Assembly (NCBI RefSeq): GCF_030530965.1
Contig: NZ_JAUMTY010000003.1
Coordinates: 20,758-84,757 of the forward strand
Source: Corynebacterium sp.
GTDB lineage: Bacteria; Actinomycetota; Actinomycetes; Mycobacteriales; Mycobacteriaceae
Length of the DNA stretch: 64,000 nucleotides
Reading direction: 5' to 3'
Part shown: piece by piece, positions 9,341 through 20,473 of the stretch
How the letters are laid out: the number at the start of each line of letters is the position of its first letter
How positions within the stretch are numbered: the stretch's first letter is position 1
Notes under the pieces: model-generated
Seen by the model: the letters and a program-made list of their open reading frames with translations, nothing else
The model's database searches: none
Told to the model about the DNA's origin: nothing
Position numbers and translations under genes: made by a program

Positions 9341-10897
9341 CTACGACTTGAGGAAGTACGTGTAGGCCACAGAGTCCGTGACCTCCTTGAACTGGTACCC
9401 CAGCTCTTGCATGTGATGGTCGAAATCATCGTCCGACCCATCGCCCGCCGGGTTCTCCGTGTCATCGAATCCGCAGAGCACGCGGCCGTAATCCATACCG
9501 TGGCTCCGGTAGTGGAAAAGGCTGATATTCCAGTGCGTGCCCAGAACCTTCAGGAAGTGGAGCAAGGCACCGGGGTGCTCCGGGAACTGGATGGAGAACA
9601 CGCGCTCGTTGAAATGCCTTGGGGCGCGCCCGCCGATCATGTAGCGGACATGTTCCTTCGCGGCATCGTCGCTGGATAAATCGACGACGTCATAGGAGCG
9701 CTCCTGCAAGTCCGCGATGATGTCATCGCGCTCTTGATCTCCCTCGTGGAGCTGAACACCCACGAAGATGCGGGCACGATCATGGTCATCCACGCGGTAG
9801 TTGAATTCCGTCACCGACCGCCCGCCGAGAACCTGACAGAACTCGAGGAACGCACCTTTACGCTCCGGAATAGTCACACCCAGAAGCGCTTCGCCATGTT
9901 CACCCAGCTCAGCACGTTCGGAAATGTACCGGAGGCCATGGAAATTCAGGTTCGCACCAGAGAGCACGTGGGCCAGCCTCTCACCATGCACTCCATGGGT
10001 CGTCACGTATTTCTTTAACCCCGCGAGAGCAACGGCCCCCGATGGCTCAGCCACCGCGCGAGTGTCGTCGAAAATATCTTTGACGGCAGCACTGATTTCG
10101 TCGGAATTGACCGTGATGACCTCGTCGAGATTATCCCGGCACACGCGGAAGGTCTCGTCACCGATGCGGGCGACTGCCACACCTTCCGCATACAAGGACA
10201 CGCGGTCTAATGTGACGGGCTCGCCGGCCTTCATAGCCGCGGTCAAGCAGGCCGAGCCCTCAGGCTCCACACCGATAACGCTGATGCGCGGGTTCAGCTG
10301 CTTCAACACGACGGCCACGCCAGCAGCTAGACCACCGCCACCGACGGGAACGAAAACACGGTCAACTGTCGACGCTTGCTGGAAGATTTCCAACCCGATG
10401 GTCCCCTGACCAGCGATGACATGCGGGTCGTCGAACGGAGGGACGAAAACCCGGCCCTCGGATTGGGCAATTTCAGAGGCGCGTTCCTTGGCCTCGTCGA
10501 AGTTGTCGCCGAAGAGGAGGACCTCGCCGCCGAAGTTCCGGACCGCATCGACCTTAATCTGCGGGGTCATCGTCGGCATAACGATGAGTGCCGAGACATC
10601 CATGATGCTGCCGGACAAGGCGATACCCTGCGCATGGTTACCTGCCGAGGCAGTGACCACGCCACGGCGTTTCTCGTCGTCGGTGAGGGCCGCCATGCGG
10701 GCGTAGGCGCCGCGGACCTTGAAACTATGGACCGGCTGGGTGTCCTCGCGCTTGACATAGACGTCATTGCCCAACCGCTGCGACATCCGCGGCATCGGCT
10801 CCAGCAGGGTCCTCTCCGCGGCGTCATACACAGGAGCTCGGACAACCAGGCTCAAATAATCAGAATTGGAAGGGTGGGGGTTCTGGGCGGGGGACAT
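9341..10897 (-). CDS. ilvA: Threonine ammonia-lyase, biosynthetic, with two ACT-like domains
   Basis: 518 residues. Pyridoxal-phosphate enzyme converting threonine to 2-oxobutanoate, first step towards isoleucine. The cofactor lysine is Lys60 in H-S-F-K-V-R-G-A-Y; the glycine loop that holds the phosphate is at about 192-200 (GGGGLAAGV). After residue 330 come two ACT-like modules (A-L-L-G-V-T-I-P-E-R-K-G-A-F and F-S-I-Q-F-P-E-H-P-G-A-L), the arrangement of the E. coli enzyme that is inhibited by isoleucine and activated by valine. From memory the C. glutamicum enzyme is shorter (about 436 residues), so this is the long form. The ATG at 10897 has GGAGTAACACA upstream. It stops 4 bases from the ACT gene on the other strand. 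Confidence 0.95.
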   Translation of the reverse strand: MSPAQNPHPSNSDYLSLVVRAPVYDAAERTLLEPMPRMSQRLGNDVYVKREDTQPVHSFKVRGAYARMAALTDDEKRRGVVTASAGNHAQGIALSGSIMDVSALIVMPTMTPQIKVDAVRNFGGEVLLFGDNFDEAKERASEIAQSEGRVFVPPFDDPHVIAGQGTIGLEIFQQASTVDRVFVPVGGGGLAAGVAVVLKQLNPRISVIGVEPEGSACLTAAMKAGEPVTLDRVSLYAEGVAVARIGDETFRVCRDNLDEVITVNSDEISAAVKDIFDDTRAVAEPSGAVALAGLKKYVTTHGVHGERLAHVLSGANLNFHGLRYISERAELGEHGEALLGVTIPERKGAFLEFCQVLGGRSVTEFNYRVDDHDRARIFVGVQLHEGDQERDDIIADLQERSYDVVDLSSDDAAKEHVRYMIGGRAPRHFNERVFSIQFPEHPGALLHFLKVLGTHWNISLFHYRSHGMDYGRVLCGFDDTENPAGDGSDDDFDHHMQELGYQFKEVTDSVAYTYFLKS

Positions 10898-10986
10898 TGT
10901 GTTACTCCTGAGTGTCGTCTATCTCATGTCGTCTATGTCGTCGTTAGCATCATGACCGAAAAGTCGGCTAAAGGGAAAGCCGCTGC

Positions 10987-13110
<2,124 letters not shown>

Positions 13111-13232
13111 TCACAGCTGCCACCGCCAGCGCACGCCGTGGACAACGTCGCAGGTGCTACCACAGGTCCTACCACGGGCAATGCCGGCGCGGACCGAACA
13201 CCTATCCCCGTGTCCGACCCGTCGTCTAATCT

Positions 13233-13943
13233 ATGCCTATGCCGCTTCCATCGTCCGCGCCGAGTCACTTTGATCCCGCCTCTATGCTCAGCTTCGATCT
13301 GGAGACCACGGGCACCAACCCTCTACAGGCGAGAATTGTGACGTCGGCACTTGTGTCCATCCATGGTGGATCGGCCAATTCCACCGAGCTACTCGCCGAC
13401 CCTGGCATTGAGATTCCCGAGTCGGCGTCGAAAATTCATGGGATTTCGACGGAGTACGCGAGGGAACATGGTGAACCTCATGACGATGTCTTGCACAAGA
13501 CGATTCGTGCGATTTACGACGGATGGGAGCGCGGGCAGACGCTCATCGTCTTCAATGCGGCCTATGACCTCACGATTTTGCGGCACCTGGAGCCGTCATT
13601 TGTCTGCAGTGGATTAGTGTTCGATCCCCTCGTGATGGACCGGGCGTTGGAGCCACAACGGACGGGTCCGCGTAAGTTGGGGACCTTGGTGAAGCGTTAT
13701 GGAATTCAGTTGGATAATGCCCACAATGCCAGCGCAGATGCCCTCGCGGCGGCTCGGGTGGCGTGGAAAATGGCGCGGATGTGGCCTGATTTGGTCAAGA
13801 AAACGTCCGATGAGTTGATGGAGTTTCAGGCCGTTTCTTATTTCGACTACCAAATACATCTGCGTGACTATTTCGCATCACAAGGTCGGGAGATGACGGA
13901 TTTCTCCACCGCGTGGCCCATGCGGGATGGTTCACGCACGTGA
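13233..13943 (+). CDS. DnaQ-like 3'-5' exonuclease (DEDDh family)
   Basis: 236 residues. An exonuclease-fold protein resembling the proofreading epsilon subunit of DNA polymerase III. Motif Exo I has Asp22 and Glu24 in S-F-D-L-E-T-T-G; Exo II has the conserved Asp in F-N-A-A-Y-D-L-T-I-L; Exo III is H-N-A-S-A-D, the H-x4-D pattern of DEDDh members. It hydrolyses single-stranded DNA or RNA ends using two metal ions. The start may be ATG 13233 or 13239; neither has a strong ribosome site. It is a stand-alone domain without a polymerase-binding tail, and diverges from ligA, so a repair role is plausible. Confidence 0.88.
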   Translation: MPMPLPSSAPSHFDPASMLSFDLETTGTNPLQARIVTSALVSIHGGSANSTELLADPGIEIPESASKIHGISTEYAREHGEPHDDVLHKTIRAIYDGWERGQTLIVFNAAYDLTILRHLEPSFVCSGLVFDPLVMDRALEPQRTGPRKLGTLVKRYGIQLDNAHNASADALAAARVAWKMARMWPDLVKKTSDELMEFQAVSYFDYQIHLRDYFASQGREMTDFSTAWPMRDGSRT

Positions 13944-14015
13944 CCCACATGCAACAGTAGGGCTGCTACACAATGATGGGGTTTTTCTTCCCCGCTACTT
14001 TCACTCACCACAATT

Positions 14016-14034
14016 AAAGGTTAGGATAGCCTCA
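14016..14034 (+). promoter_or_regulatory. Possible DtxR-type iron box over the TetR start codon
   Basis: AAAGGTTAGGATAGCCTCA matches 14 of 19 positions of the DtxR/IdeR consensus TTAGGTTAGGCTAACCTAA as I recall it. It overlaps the ribosome site and the first base of the start codon, where binding would block expression. Match by eye, unproven. Confidence 0.3.
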
Positions 14035-14819
14035 TGCCAAGGATTTCAGCGAAGTCAGTGATTGAACACCGGCGTCAAACGTCCGAGAAAATTCTCGATG
14101 CCGTCGAAGAAATCCTCGAAGAATCCCAAACCGACCAGAACGCAGCCCCGCTCACTGTCGGGACTGTCGCCAAGCGCCTCGGTATGGGCAGGTCAAGCCT
14201 CTACCGGTATCACAACAATGTCGACGACATGATCGAGGCCGTCGTCGTTCGGGATTTCCCCCGACGCGCCCAGGTCATCACCGACCAAATGGACGATGCG
14301 CCAGGGCCGCTCGACGCTATCGAGGCCTATGCCCGCGCCAGCTTCCGCGAAGCCCGCGAGTCCCGGCACTCGTGGCGATCCGCTCTTTCCCGGGTTCATC
14401 TTGACGACGACGCACGAGCACGAATTGGACGTCTGCACGCCAAATTGACCCAGGCTCTGGCGCGTGAGGTGGATAAACTGCCCGACATTCCGGCGGAATT
14501 GAAGCCGGAGCTGATCTCGAGTATCCAGTCGCTTATTAATGCTGGTGTCACCGCGATGGGCGGTTCCATGAATGGCCATGGTGGGGCCAAGGGGCCTCAC
14601 GGTCGCGAAGTCACCTCAGGTTCCTCTGGTGAGGATAATGCCGAGTCCGGGCACGATTCTGTCCCCGTGATGCAGCACCACACCGCGGTGGAAACCGAGA
14701 ACACTCGTGCTGTTGAACCGCTGGATAACACCGAAGTGGAAGATTGGTACGTCACCGCTATTCAGGCTGTGATCACTGCCGCACAGAGTTCTGTGCAGCG
14801 CCCAACTCAATCCAAGTAA
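14034..14819 (+). CDS. TetR/AcrR-family transcriptional regulator
   Basis: 261 residues. The N-terminal 65 residues have the TetR helix-turn-helix: R-R-Q-T-S-E-K-I-L-D-A-V-E-E-I-L as first helix, then T-V-G-T-V-A-K-R-L-G-M-G-R-S-S-L-Y-R-Y as the DNA-reading part. The rest is a helical ligand domain (to about residue 175) followed by a Gly/Ser/Glu-rich linker and a short C-terminal helix (D-W-Y-V-T-A-I-Q-A-V). That linker makes it longer than the usual 190-220. The ligand is unknown. It stands alone, with minus-strand genes on both sides apart from the exonuclease upstream, so the target is not obvious; a DtxR-like site overlaps its start. Confidence 0.88.
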   Translation: MPRISAKSVIEHRRQTSEKILDAVEEILEESQTDQNAAPLTVGTVAKRLGMGRSSLYRYHNNVDDMIEAVVVRDFPRRAQVITDQMDDAPGPLDAIEAYARASFREARESRHSWRSALSRVHLDDDARARIGRLHAKLTQALAREVDKLPDIPAELKPELISSIQSLINAGVTAMGGSMNGHGGAKGPHGREVTSGSSGEDNAESGHDSVPVMQHHTAVETENTRAVEPLDNTEVEDWYVTAIQAVITAAQSSVQRPTQSK

Positions 14820-14863
14820 ATGCGGGGTCGGCGGGGCTGCTAGCAGGGTTGATCCTGCCGCGA

Positions 14864-16066
14864 CTATAGATCTCCGCTATCGCGGCGGAGCATATCCCTC
14901 ACATCGTCAGCTAAACGCAGCGATTCCGCAGTGGACTGCTCCCGCCCACGTCGGCCATGCCCTTCGACAATGCTCACCCGCTCCCCCATGAGAGTCGGGG
15001 TAATCCCCATCGCCTTCCACACGCGGGCAATGCGCACCGCACGATCACGGGCGGGATCCTCACTAGCGTACGCGGTTGTCACGATGACCTGGTCGCGATC
15101 GTGGTCACCAGTGTCAACACCGGCACGAGCACCAGCACCGTCGGCAGTAGCCCCGGGACCGACACCAGCAGCATCATCGGCAGCACTGTTGTCGCCCGCC
15201 ACGCCGATCACCAATGTCCGACCATCAGCGTCGATAAGCTCACCCACTCGGTCGAGCATGTGGTGCGTCGACGACCCGTCCGCCGCAGCGCGTTCCAGTT
15301 CATCCAACCCGATCAGCGGCATTGCCCACGCTGGCATCTCGAGATCATCCGGTAGCGATGCCCCGCAAGACATCACAACATCAGCAACAACACCCTGAGA
15401 GGCGTCGTCGGTAGTAACCCCTCCTAGCTCGTCGAACACGCCCTCGATAGTCCTGTCCCACTCAGTACTCAGAACATCGTTGTGGACGGGAGGAATAATG
15501 TCCCAATCGGTGGTTCCGGCGATACGTCCCCGGACGAGCGTGCCCACGTAGGGCTCCTCAATATGCAGGACAATACGCTTGCCAAACCGGCGGTGAATCT
15601 CCGAAAGGTACTCGGCGACGCCGCCACTCCACTCGTCGTGAAAACCGCGAACCGCCGATCTATCCGACACAATACGGTGACCGTCCGATAATTCCGTCGC
15701 GACCGCCAGTGACCACGGGCCCATGACCTGGACCTTCATCTCCTGGCTAGAGAGCGCAGAACCACCTTCCCACGCTTCCTCGTACACATCGATATCGCGA
15801 TGGATCTCATCGTTGCGGCGGCGTGATGCCACCGTCGGGCCCGACATTTGCCACGATCGTGGTCCCTGAATATAGGAGGACGAGAGCAATGACAACGTCG
15901 ATCCCGACAAGGACGACCCCACACCACGGTTAATCAACTGCGGGATGAACGGCAACGCAGCCTCCCCCGCAATAATGCGAGCCGCTTCGCGCGGATCATG
16001 AGTCTCCAGGGCTCCCCACCCCGACGCCCACGTCGCGCCGGCCGATTTCTGGTTCATGGCCAGCAT
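14864..16066 (-). CDS. MetE/UROD-superfamily protein (methionine synthase II-like)
   Basis: 400 residues from the ATG at 16066, or 397 from the ATG at 16057. It resembles the C-terminal (beta/alpha)8 barrel of cobalamin-independent methionine synthase, as in proteins labelled COG0620. Seen: an N-terminal A-T-W-A-S-G-W-G-A-L-E-T-H, then V-Q-V-M-G-P-W-S-L-A, H-I-E-E-P-Y-V-G and V-M-S-C-G-A-S-L. It is far too short for MetE (about 750) and lacks its N-terminal half, so methionine synthesis is doubtful. Mycobacteria have an equivalent gene beside ligA. Near residues 305-335 lies an Ala/Gly/Asp-rich stretch that looks like a disordered insert. It starts 1-2 bases after mnmA, so the pair is probably cotranscribed. 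Confidence 0.78.
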   Translation of the reverse strand: MLAMNQKSAGATWASGWGALETHDPREAARIIAGEAALPFIPQLINRGVGSSLSGSTLSLLSSSYIQGPRSWQMSGPTVASRRRNDEIHRDIDVYEEAWEGGSALSSQEMKVQVMGPWSLAVATELSDGHRIVSDRSAVRGFHDEWSGGVAEYLSEIHRRFGKRIVLHIEEPYVGTLVRGRIAGTTDWDIIPPVHNDVLSTEWDRTIEGVFDELGGVTTDDASQGVVADVVMSCGASLPDDLEMPAWAMPLIGLDELERAAADGSSTHHMLDRVGELIDADGRTLVIGVAGDNSAADDAAGVGPGATADGAGARAGVDTGDHDRDQVIVTTAYASEDPARDRAVRIARVWKAMGITPTLMGERVSIVEGHGRRGREQSTAESLRLADDVRDMLRRDSGDL

Positions 16067-16067
16067 A

Positions 16068-17186
16068 TTAGCTGTTCGAGGACGCGCCCGCGGTGGTTGG
16101 TTGCAGCTTAGAGACCGACACCGTGTCACAAATCGTCCCCGAACCCAACACAATGTCGCCATCAGGGTCGGGACGGTAAATCACCGCGGCTTGACCGCGC
16201 GCAACACCAGTCAGAGGTGAATGGAGATCAATCGTTGCCACGCCGTCGTCAATAGTTACCGTGGCGTCGACAACACCGCCATGGGCACGAACCTGGACCT
16301 GGCACTCCTGCGTCGATCCTTCATGCTCATCGAGGCGGATGAGACGGTCGGCATACAACCGCCCGACGCGAAGATCGTCGCGCGTGCCGACGGTGACAGT
16401 TCCGGTGTCAGCATCAATATCGGTGACATACCTGGGTTTACCGTCGGGCGCTGGACCAGGTAGACCGAGGCCCTTACGCTGCCCAATGGTGAAACCGTAG
16501 ATGCCATCGTGATGGCCGATCACGTTGCCATCCTGGTCTTTCAAGTCACCCGACCGGACGCCGATGTGGTTGCCCAAGAAGGCCTTCGTATTCCCATCCG
16601 GGATGAAGCAAATGTCATGGCTATCGGGCTTCGAGGCCGTCACGAGTCCAGCAGCCTCCGCCTCTTTGCGGATATCAGGCTTGCGGGTGTCTCCCAGAGG
16701 GAATAAACAATGGGCCAGCTGCTCATCGTTCAAAACACCCAGGACATACGACTGGTCTTTCTTATCGTCGATGGCCCGGCGGAGTTCGCCATCCTTCAAC
16801 CGCGCATAATGGCCCGTCGCCACGGCATCAAACCCCAGCGCGATACCACGGTCGAGCAGCGCCTGGAATTTGATCTTCTCATTACACCGCAGGCAAGGGT
16901 TGGGGGTCTCCCCCATCTCGTACGAATTAATAAAAGGATCGACGACGTCCTCACGGAATCGATCGGAGAAGTCCCAGACGTAGAAAGGGATTCCCAACGC
17001 GTCGGCGACGCGGCGAGCATCGCCGGAGTCTTCCAGCGAACAGCACCCGCGCGAACCGACGCGCAACGTCGTCGGCGTCGAGGCTAGTGCTAAATGAACG
17101 CCGATGACCTCATGCCCCTCGGCGACCAATCGCGCAGCGGCAACGGATGAATCAACACCGCCGCTCATTGCTGCCATTACACGCAT
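16068..17186 (-). CDS. mnmA: tRNA-specific 2-thiouridylase
   Basis: 372 residues from the ATG at 17186, chosen because the PP-loop should lie close to the N-terminus ([14 protein letters not shown]). The enzyme adenylates U34 of tRNA(Lys/Glu/Gln) and replaces its oxygen with sulfur. Motifs: SGGVDSS ATP loop; first catalytic Cys in N-P-C-L-R-C-N; second in D-S-H-D-I-C-F; C-terminal beta barrel with G-F-T-I-G-Q-R-K-G. The sulfur source is a cysteine desulfurase, and such a gene is the next one upstream (17293-18471), a pairing that suggests direct sulfur relay, as in other Actinobacteria that lack the E. coli Tus relay. Confidence 0.96.
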   Translation of the reverse strand: MRVMAAMSGGVDSSVAAARLVAEGHEVIGVHLALASTPTTLRVGSRGCCSLEDSGDARRVADALGIPFYVWDFSDRFREDVVDPFINSYEMGETPNPCLRCNEKIKFQALLDRGIALGFDAVATGHYARLKDGELRRAIDDKKDQSYVLGVLNDEQLAHCLFPLGDTRKPDIRKEAEAAGLVTASKPDSHDICFIPDGNTKAFLGNHIGVRSGDLKDQDGNVIGHHDGIYGFTIGQRKGLGLPGPAPDGKPRYVTDIDADTGTVTVGTRDDLRVGRLYADRLIRLDEHEGSTQECQVQVRAHGGVVDATVTIDDGVATIDLHSPLTGVARGQAAVIYRPDPDGDIVLGSGTICDTVSVSKLQPTTAGASSNS

Positions 17187-17292
17187 GACAATCCCATCTG
17201 TTGAATACGAAACTAAGCCACACACTTTAGGTAGTTGTGCTCACCAGGACAACCCTGCTTATGCCATCCCGCGGCTTACGGCCTCCGCCGAT

Positions 17293-18471
17293 TTATGCCA
17301 TCCCGGCAGCACGCGCCTGTTCGACGATCTTCGGGAGGACCGCTTCCAGAGTGGCGACGTCATTCTCCGACGTCGCCCGACCCAAGGTAAACCGCAGCGT
17401 TCCGCGGGCGGCGACGGGTTCCACTCCAATCGCCATGACCACGTGGCTCACCCGATTCACGCCAGCCGCACATGCCGATCCCGTCGACGCGTCGAAACCC
17501 GCTTGATCCAACAACATAATGAGGCTATCGCCTTCCGCGCCCGGAAAACTCACGTGAACGTGTCCCGGCAGTGCTGGCTCCGCGGTATGAATTAACGAAT
17601 CCGGAATCTCTCGGCTAATAAAGGACAGTAAGCGGTCCCGAAGGCCGGAAAGCCGAGCGCGTTCGGCATCCATCTCCTGACAGGCCTCGGTCAAGGCGGC
17701 AGCGGTCCCCACCGCACCGGCAACATTCAGTGTTCCTGGGCGAATGGACCTTTCCTGCCCGCCACCACGCAGAATCTTATGCAGATTCGTCGCGCGCCCG
17801 CACAACAACAGGCCGGTTGATCGCGGGCCACCAAACTTGTGTGCCGACGCCGCAATCGTCGTCGCCCCCGACGAATGGAAATCCACGGGAACGTGGCCAA
17901 CGCCCTGCACGGCATCAGCATGCCACGGGACGTTGTGCTCTGCGGCCAGCGATGCAATCTCATCAACCGGTTGCAGCGCGCCGGTTTCATTATTCGCCCA
18001 CTGGAGAGCCATGAGCGCAGCTGGGCCGTCGGCAAGAACGTCGGCAAGAAAATCGGTGCGGTAATGGCCGCTGGAATCGACGGGCACCTCGATAACATCA
18101 GCTTCTGGCCCCGGGGATGAAGGATCTGTGCCCAGCGCTTTGGCCGGTTCTAACACGGCGGGGTGTTCCACCGATCCGACGATGACACGGTGGGGCGATG
18201 AACTTTCATGGGCACGTTCGGCATAAAGCCCCTGCACAGCAAGGTTATCGGCCTCTGTTCCGGATGCCGTGAAAATGACCTCGATCGGCTCGGCACCGAG
18301 CAAACGCGCGATGGTTTCGCGGGCTTCTTCCACAGCTTTGCGTGCATCACGCCCTGACGCGTACTGGCCCCCGGGGTTCAACAGATCCCACGAGTCCATG
18401 ATGGCGTCTTTGGCAACCTGTCGGAGAGGACTTGTTGCGGCATGATCCATAAAAAAACGAGCTGTAGTCAC
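17293..18471 (-). CDS. Cysteine desulfurase (IscS/NifS type)
   Basis: 392 residues from the GTG at 18471, or 385 from the ATG at 18450. PLP enzyme that takes sulfur from cysteine, giving alanine and an enzyme persulfide. The N-terminus is the family D-H-A-A-T-S-P-L; the PLP lysine is in A-S-A-H-K-F-G-G-P; the sulfur-bearing Cys is in G-S-A-C-A-A-G. The GTG lies inside a terminator-like hairpin (18456-18496), whose U-tract ends exactly at the ATG at 18450. This makes the ATG the more credible start if the hairpin is real. It precedes mnmA by about 100 bases and is likely its sulfur donor. No scaffold gene (iscU/sufU) is adjacent. Confidence 0.93.
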   Translation of the reverse strand: MTTARFFMDHAATSPLRQVAKDAIMDSWDLLNPGGQYASGRDARKAVEEARETIARLLGAEPIEVIFTASGTEADNLAVQGLYAERAHESSSPHRVIVGSVEHPAVLEPAKALGTDPSSPGPEADVIEVPVDSSGHYRTDFLADVLADGPAALMALQWANNETGALQPVDEIASLAAEHNVPWHADAVQGVGHVPVDFHSSGATTIAASAHKFGGPRSTGLLLCGRATNLHKILRGGGQERSIRPGTLNVAGAVGTAAALTEACQEMDAERARLSGLRDRLLSFISREIPDSLIHTAEPALPGHVHVSFPGAEGDSLIMLLDQAGFDASTGSACAAGVNRVSHVVMAIGVEPVAARGTLRFTLGRATSENDVATLEAVLPKIVEQARAAGMA

Positions 18472-18496
18472 CCTTCGAAGGGTAATACAGCTCGTT
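18451..18496 (-). terminator. Intrinsic terminator or attenuator between etfA and the cysteine desulfurase gene
   Basis: Perfect 11-base arms (18456-18466 and 18486-18496) enclose a second palindrome, ACCCTTCGAAGGGT (18470-18483). On the minus strand the stem is followed by seven Ts (18451-18457). The structure lies 45 bases after the etfA stop and overlaps the first codons of the desulfurase gene. Confidence 0.8.
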
Positions 18497-18540
18497 CAAG
18501 CCTTCATCTAGTGCTCACGCGCCGAGCGGTGCTGATTCAT

Positions 18541-19491
18541 CTAGCGGCTTTTAATAGCCTCGGTAGCCTGGGGAGCTACATCGAACAGGTCACCGACGAT
18601 ACCGAAGTCGGCGATCTCAAAAATGGCTGCTTCCTCATCCTTGTTGACCGCAACAATGGTCTTGGATGTCTGCATACCTGCCTTGTGCTGGATAGCGCCC
18701 GAAATTCCGAGCGCAACGTAGAGGTCTGGCGACACTGTCTTACCCGTTTGTCCCACCTGGAACTTGCCTGGGTAGTAGTCAGAGTCGACGGCGGCACGGG
18801 AGGCGCCCACTGCAGCGCCGAGAGCATCGGCCAGGGGCTCGATAACGTCGGCGAACCCGTCGGCGGATCCGACGCCGCGACCACCAGAGACCACGATCTT
18901 CGCTTCGGTGAGCTCGGGGCGGTCGCCAGCCTCTGCCGGGGAGAAGGACGTGACCTTCACGGCAACCGGGCCGGGCTCAGGCATCTCGACGGGCTCAATA
19001 TTTCCTGCGGCCGCCTGGGGCTCGGGATCCACCGAACCGGGACGGAGGAGGAAGATCGGAGAGGATCCTCCAACGGAGAGCTCGACGGTGTAATCGCCAC
19101 CGAAGATAGAGCTGGCTGCGGTGTGGTCGGCATTAATCTCGGTCACGTCGCAGAGAACACCGGATGCTACGCGAGCACCGACGCGCCCACCGATCTCTTT
19201 GCCCGTCGCGGAGGAGGAAATGATGACGGGCACTTCGAGGCCAGCTGCCAGGGCGGACAAGGCGTCGACAGAAGGCGTGACCAAGTAGTTAGCAGCGTAA
19301 TCGTTTTCTGCTGCGTAAATGGTTTCCGCACCCGCAGCGGCTAAGTCGTCCTTCAAGGCTTCTGCTGTGCCCTCAGCACCAACAACAACCGCGCCCACGG
19401 AACCAAACACGCGACCAGCGGTAATCAGTTCATTGGTGTTGTTGGACAAGGCTCCATCAGCATGTTCAACGAGAACTAGTACATCAGTCAT
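18541..19491 (-). CDS. etfA: Electron transfer flavoprotein, alpha subunit
   Basis: 316 residues, normal size. With EtfB it forms a soluble FAD heterodimer that collects electrons from acyl-CoA dehydrogenases and passes them to the quinone pool. The C-terminal FAD domain shows S-G-G-R-G-V-G-S, V-G-A-S-R-A-A-V-D, the Y-Y-P-G-K-F-Q-V-G-Q-T-G-K-T-V loop, L-Y-V-A-L-G-I-S-G-A-I-Q-H and V-A-V-N-K-D. The ATG at 19491 has AAAGGA upstream. It follows etfB by 90 bases on the same strand; a strong hairpin terminator lies after its stop. Confidence 0.96.
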   Translation of the reverse strand: MTDVLVLVEHADGALSNNTNELITAGRVFGSVGAVVVGAEGTAEALKDDLAAAGAETIYAAENDYAANYLVTPSVDALSALAAGLEVPVIISSSATGKEIGGRVGARVASGVLCDVTEINADHTAASSIFGGDYTVELSVGGSSPIFLLRPGSVDPEPQAAAGNIEPVEMPEPGPVAVKVTSFSPAEAGDRPELTEAKIVVSGGRGVGSADGFADVIEPLADALGAAVGASRAAVDSDYYPGKFQVGQTGKTVSPDLYVALGISGAIQHKAGMQTSKTIVAVNKDEEAAIFEIADFGIVGDLFDVAPQATEAIKSR

Positions 19492-19581
19492 GGGAAAGTC
19501 CTTTCGTTACCGGCCATTACTGACCGGATATTCCTGTTAGTAGACAAACAACGATGGTGAGTTATGGTCTCGATGCCACGT

Positions 19582-20370
19582 TTAGATGAGCTTTTCGTTG
19601 GCCAAGAATTCCACGAACTTCGTTCCGCCATCGCCTTCGTCGGTAATGATTTCACCAGCGGACTTTTCCGGCTTGGGTGCGTATCCGGTCACGGACGTCG
19701 CAGCATTCTCCAATCCGACGTTGGCAGCGTCGACTCCAATATCTTCGAGACCGACCTGCTGAATCTTCTTCTTCTTGGCTGCCATGATTCCCTTGAAAGC
19801 AGCGAAACGGGGCTCATTGGCCTTCTCAGTTACGGAGATAATGGCCGGTGTCGGAGCCTCCAGGCTGTAGACGCCCTCTTCACGAGCGCTTTCGCCGGTG
19901 ACCGTGCCATTTTCGACGGAGAATGAACGCAGACCAGTCACCGCGGGGATCTGGCGGTATTCCGAGATCAACCCGGGCACAGTTCCCATATTGCCGTCGG
20001 TGGACTCGTTGCCGCAGATAATGAGTTCGATGTCGTCAACCAAGTTGAGGGCCTGCGACAGTGTCCATGCAGTTCCCAGGACATCGGAGCCAGCGAGGGC
20101 ATCATCACACACGTGGATAGCTTCGTCGCAGCCGAGCGACAGTGCCTTCCGCAGTGCTTCCTTGGCACTTTCGGGGCCGACGGTCAACGCGGTGACTGTG
20201 TAATCCCCTCCTGCTTCCTTGAGCTGAAGGGCTGCTTCCACGGCGTTTTCATTGATCTCGTCGAGAACCTGATCGGTGCTCTCGCGGTCAACGGTGTAAT
20301 CGTCCTCGGTGAGCTGCCGCTCGGAGTAGGTGTCCGGTACTTGCTTAACTAACACGACAATGTTCGACAT
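19582..20370 (-). CDS. etfB: Electron transfer flavoprotein, beta subunit
   Basis: 262 residues. Partner of EtfA; binds AMP and contacts the donor dehydrogenase. The N-terminus N-I-V-V-L-V-K-Q-V-P-D-T is the family start, followed by A-L-T-V-G-P-E-S-A-K-E-A-L-R-K-A-L-S-L-G-C-D and the C-G-N-E-S-T-D-G signature, with A-A-K-K-K-K-I in the C-terminal part that embraces EtfA. The ATG at 20370 has AGAAAGGTGA upstream. It is the first gene of etfB-etfA; the 260-base region before it carries a 10-base inverted repeat (20474-20501). Confidence 0.96.
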   Translation of the reverse strand: MSNIVVLVKQVPDTYSERQLTEDDYTVDRESTDQVLDEINENAVEAALQLKEAGGDYTVTALTVGPESAKEALRKALSLGCDEAIHVCDDALAGSDVLGTAWTLSQALNLVDDIELIICGNESTDGNMGTVPGLISEYRQIPAVTGLRSFSVENGTVTGESAREEGVYSLEAPTPAIISVTEKANEPRFAAFKGIMAAKKKKIQQVGLEDIGVDAANVGLENAATSVTGYAPKPEKSAGEIITDEGDGGTKFVEFLANEKLI

Positions 20371-20473
20371 TCATTCACCTTTCTCATGGTGTCGGGGCGA
20401 AAAACCGGAGGCTGCAGCCGTCGCCGGCGTACCTCACATCAATATCTCGCTCGTTTTGAAGACCACTTTAACG

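Noticed and set aside
8719..9465. Open frame of 248 codons antisense to the ACT-domain gene
   Set aside because: No family pattern; the plus strand encodes an ACT fold and has a ribosome site. It also runs into ilvA.
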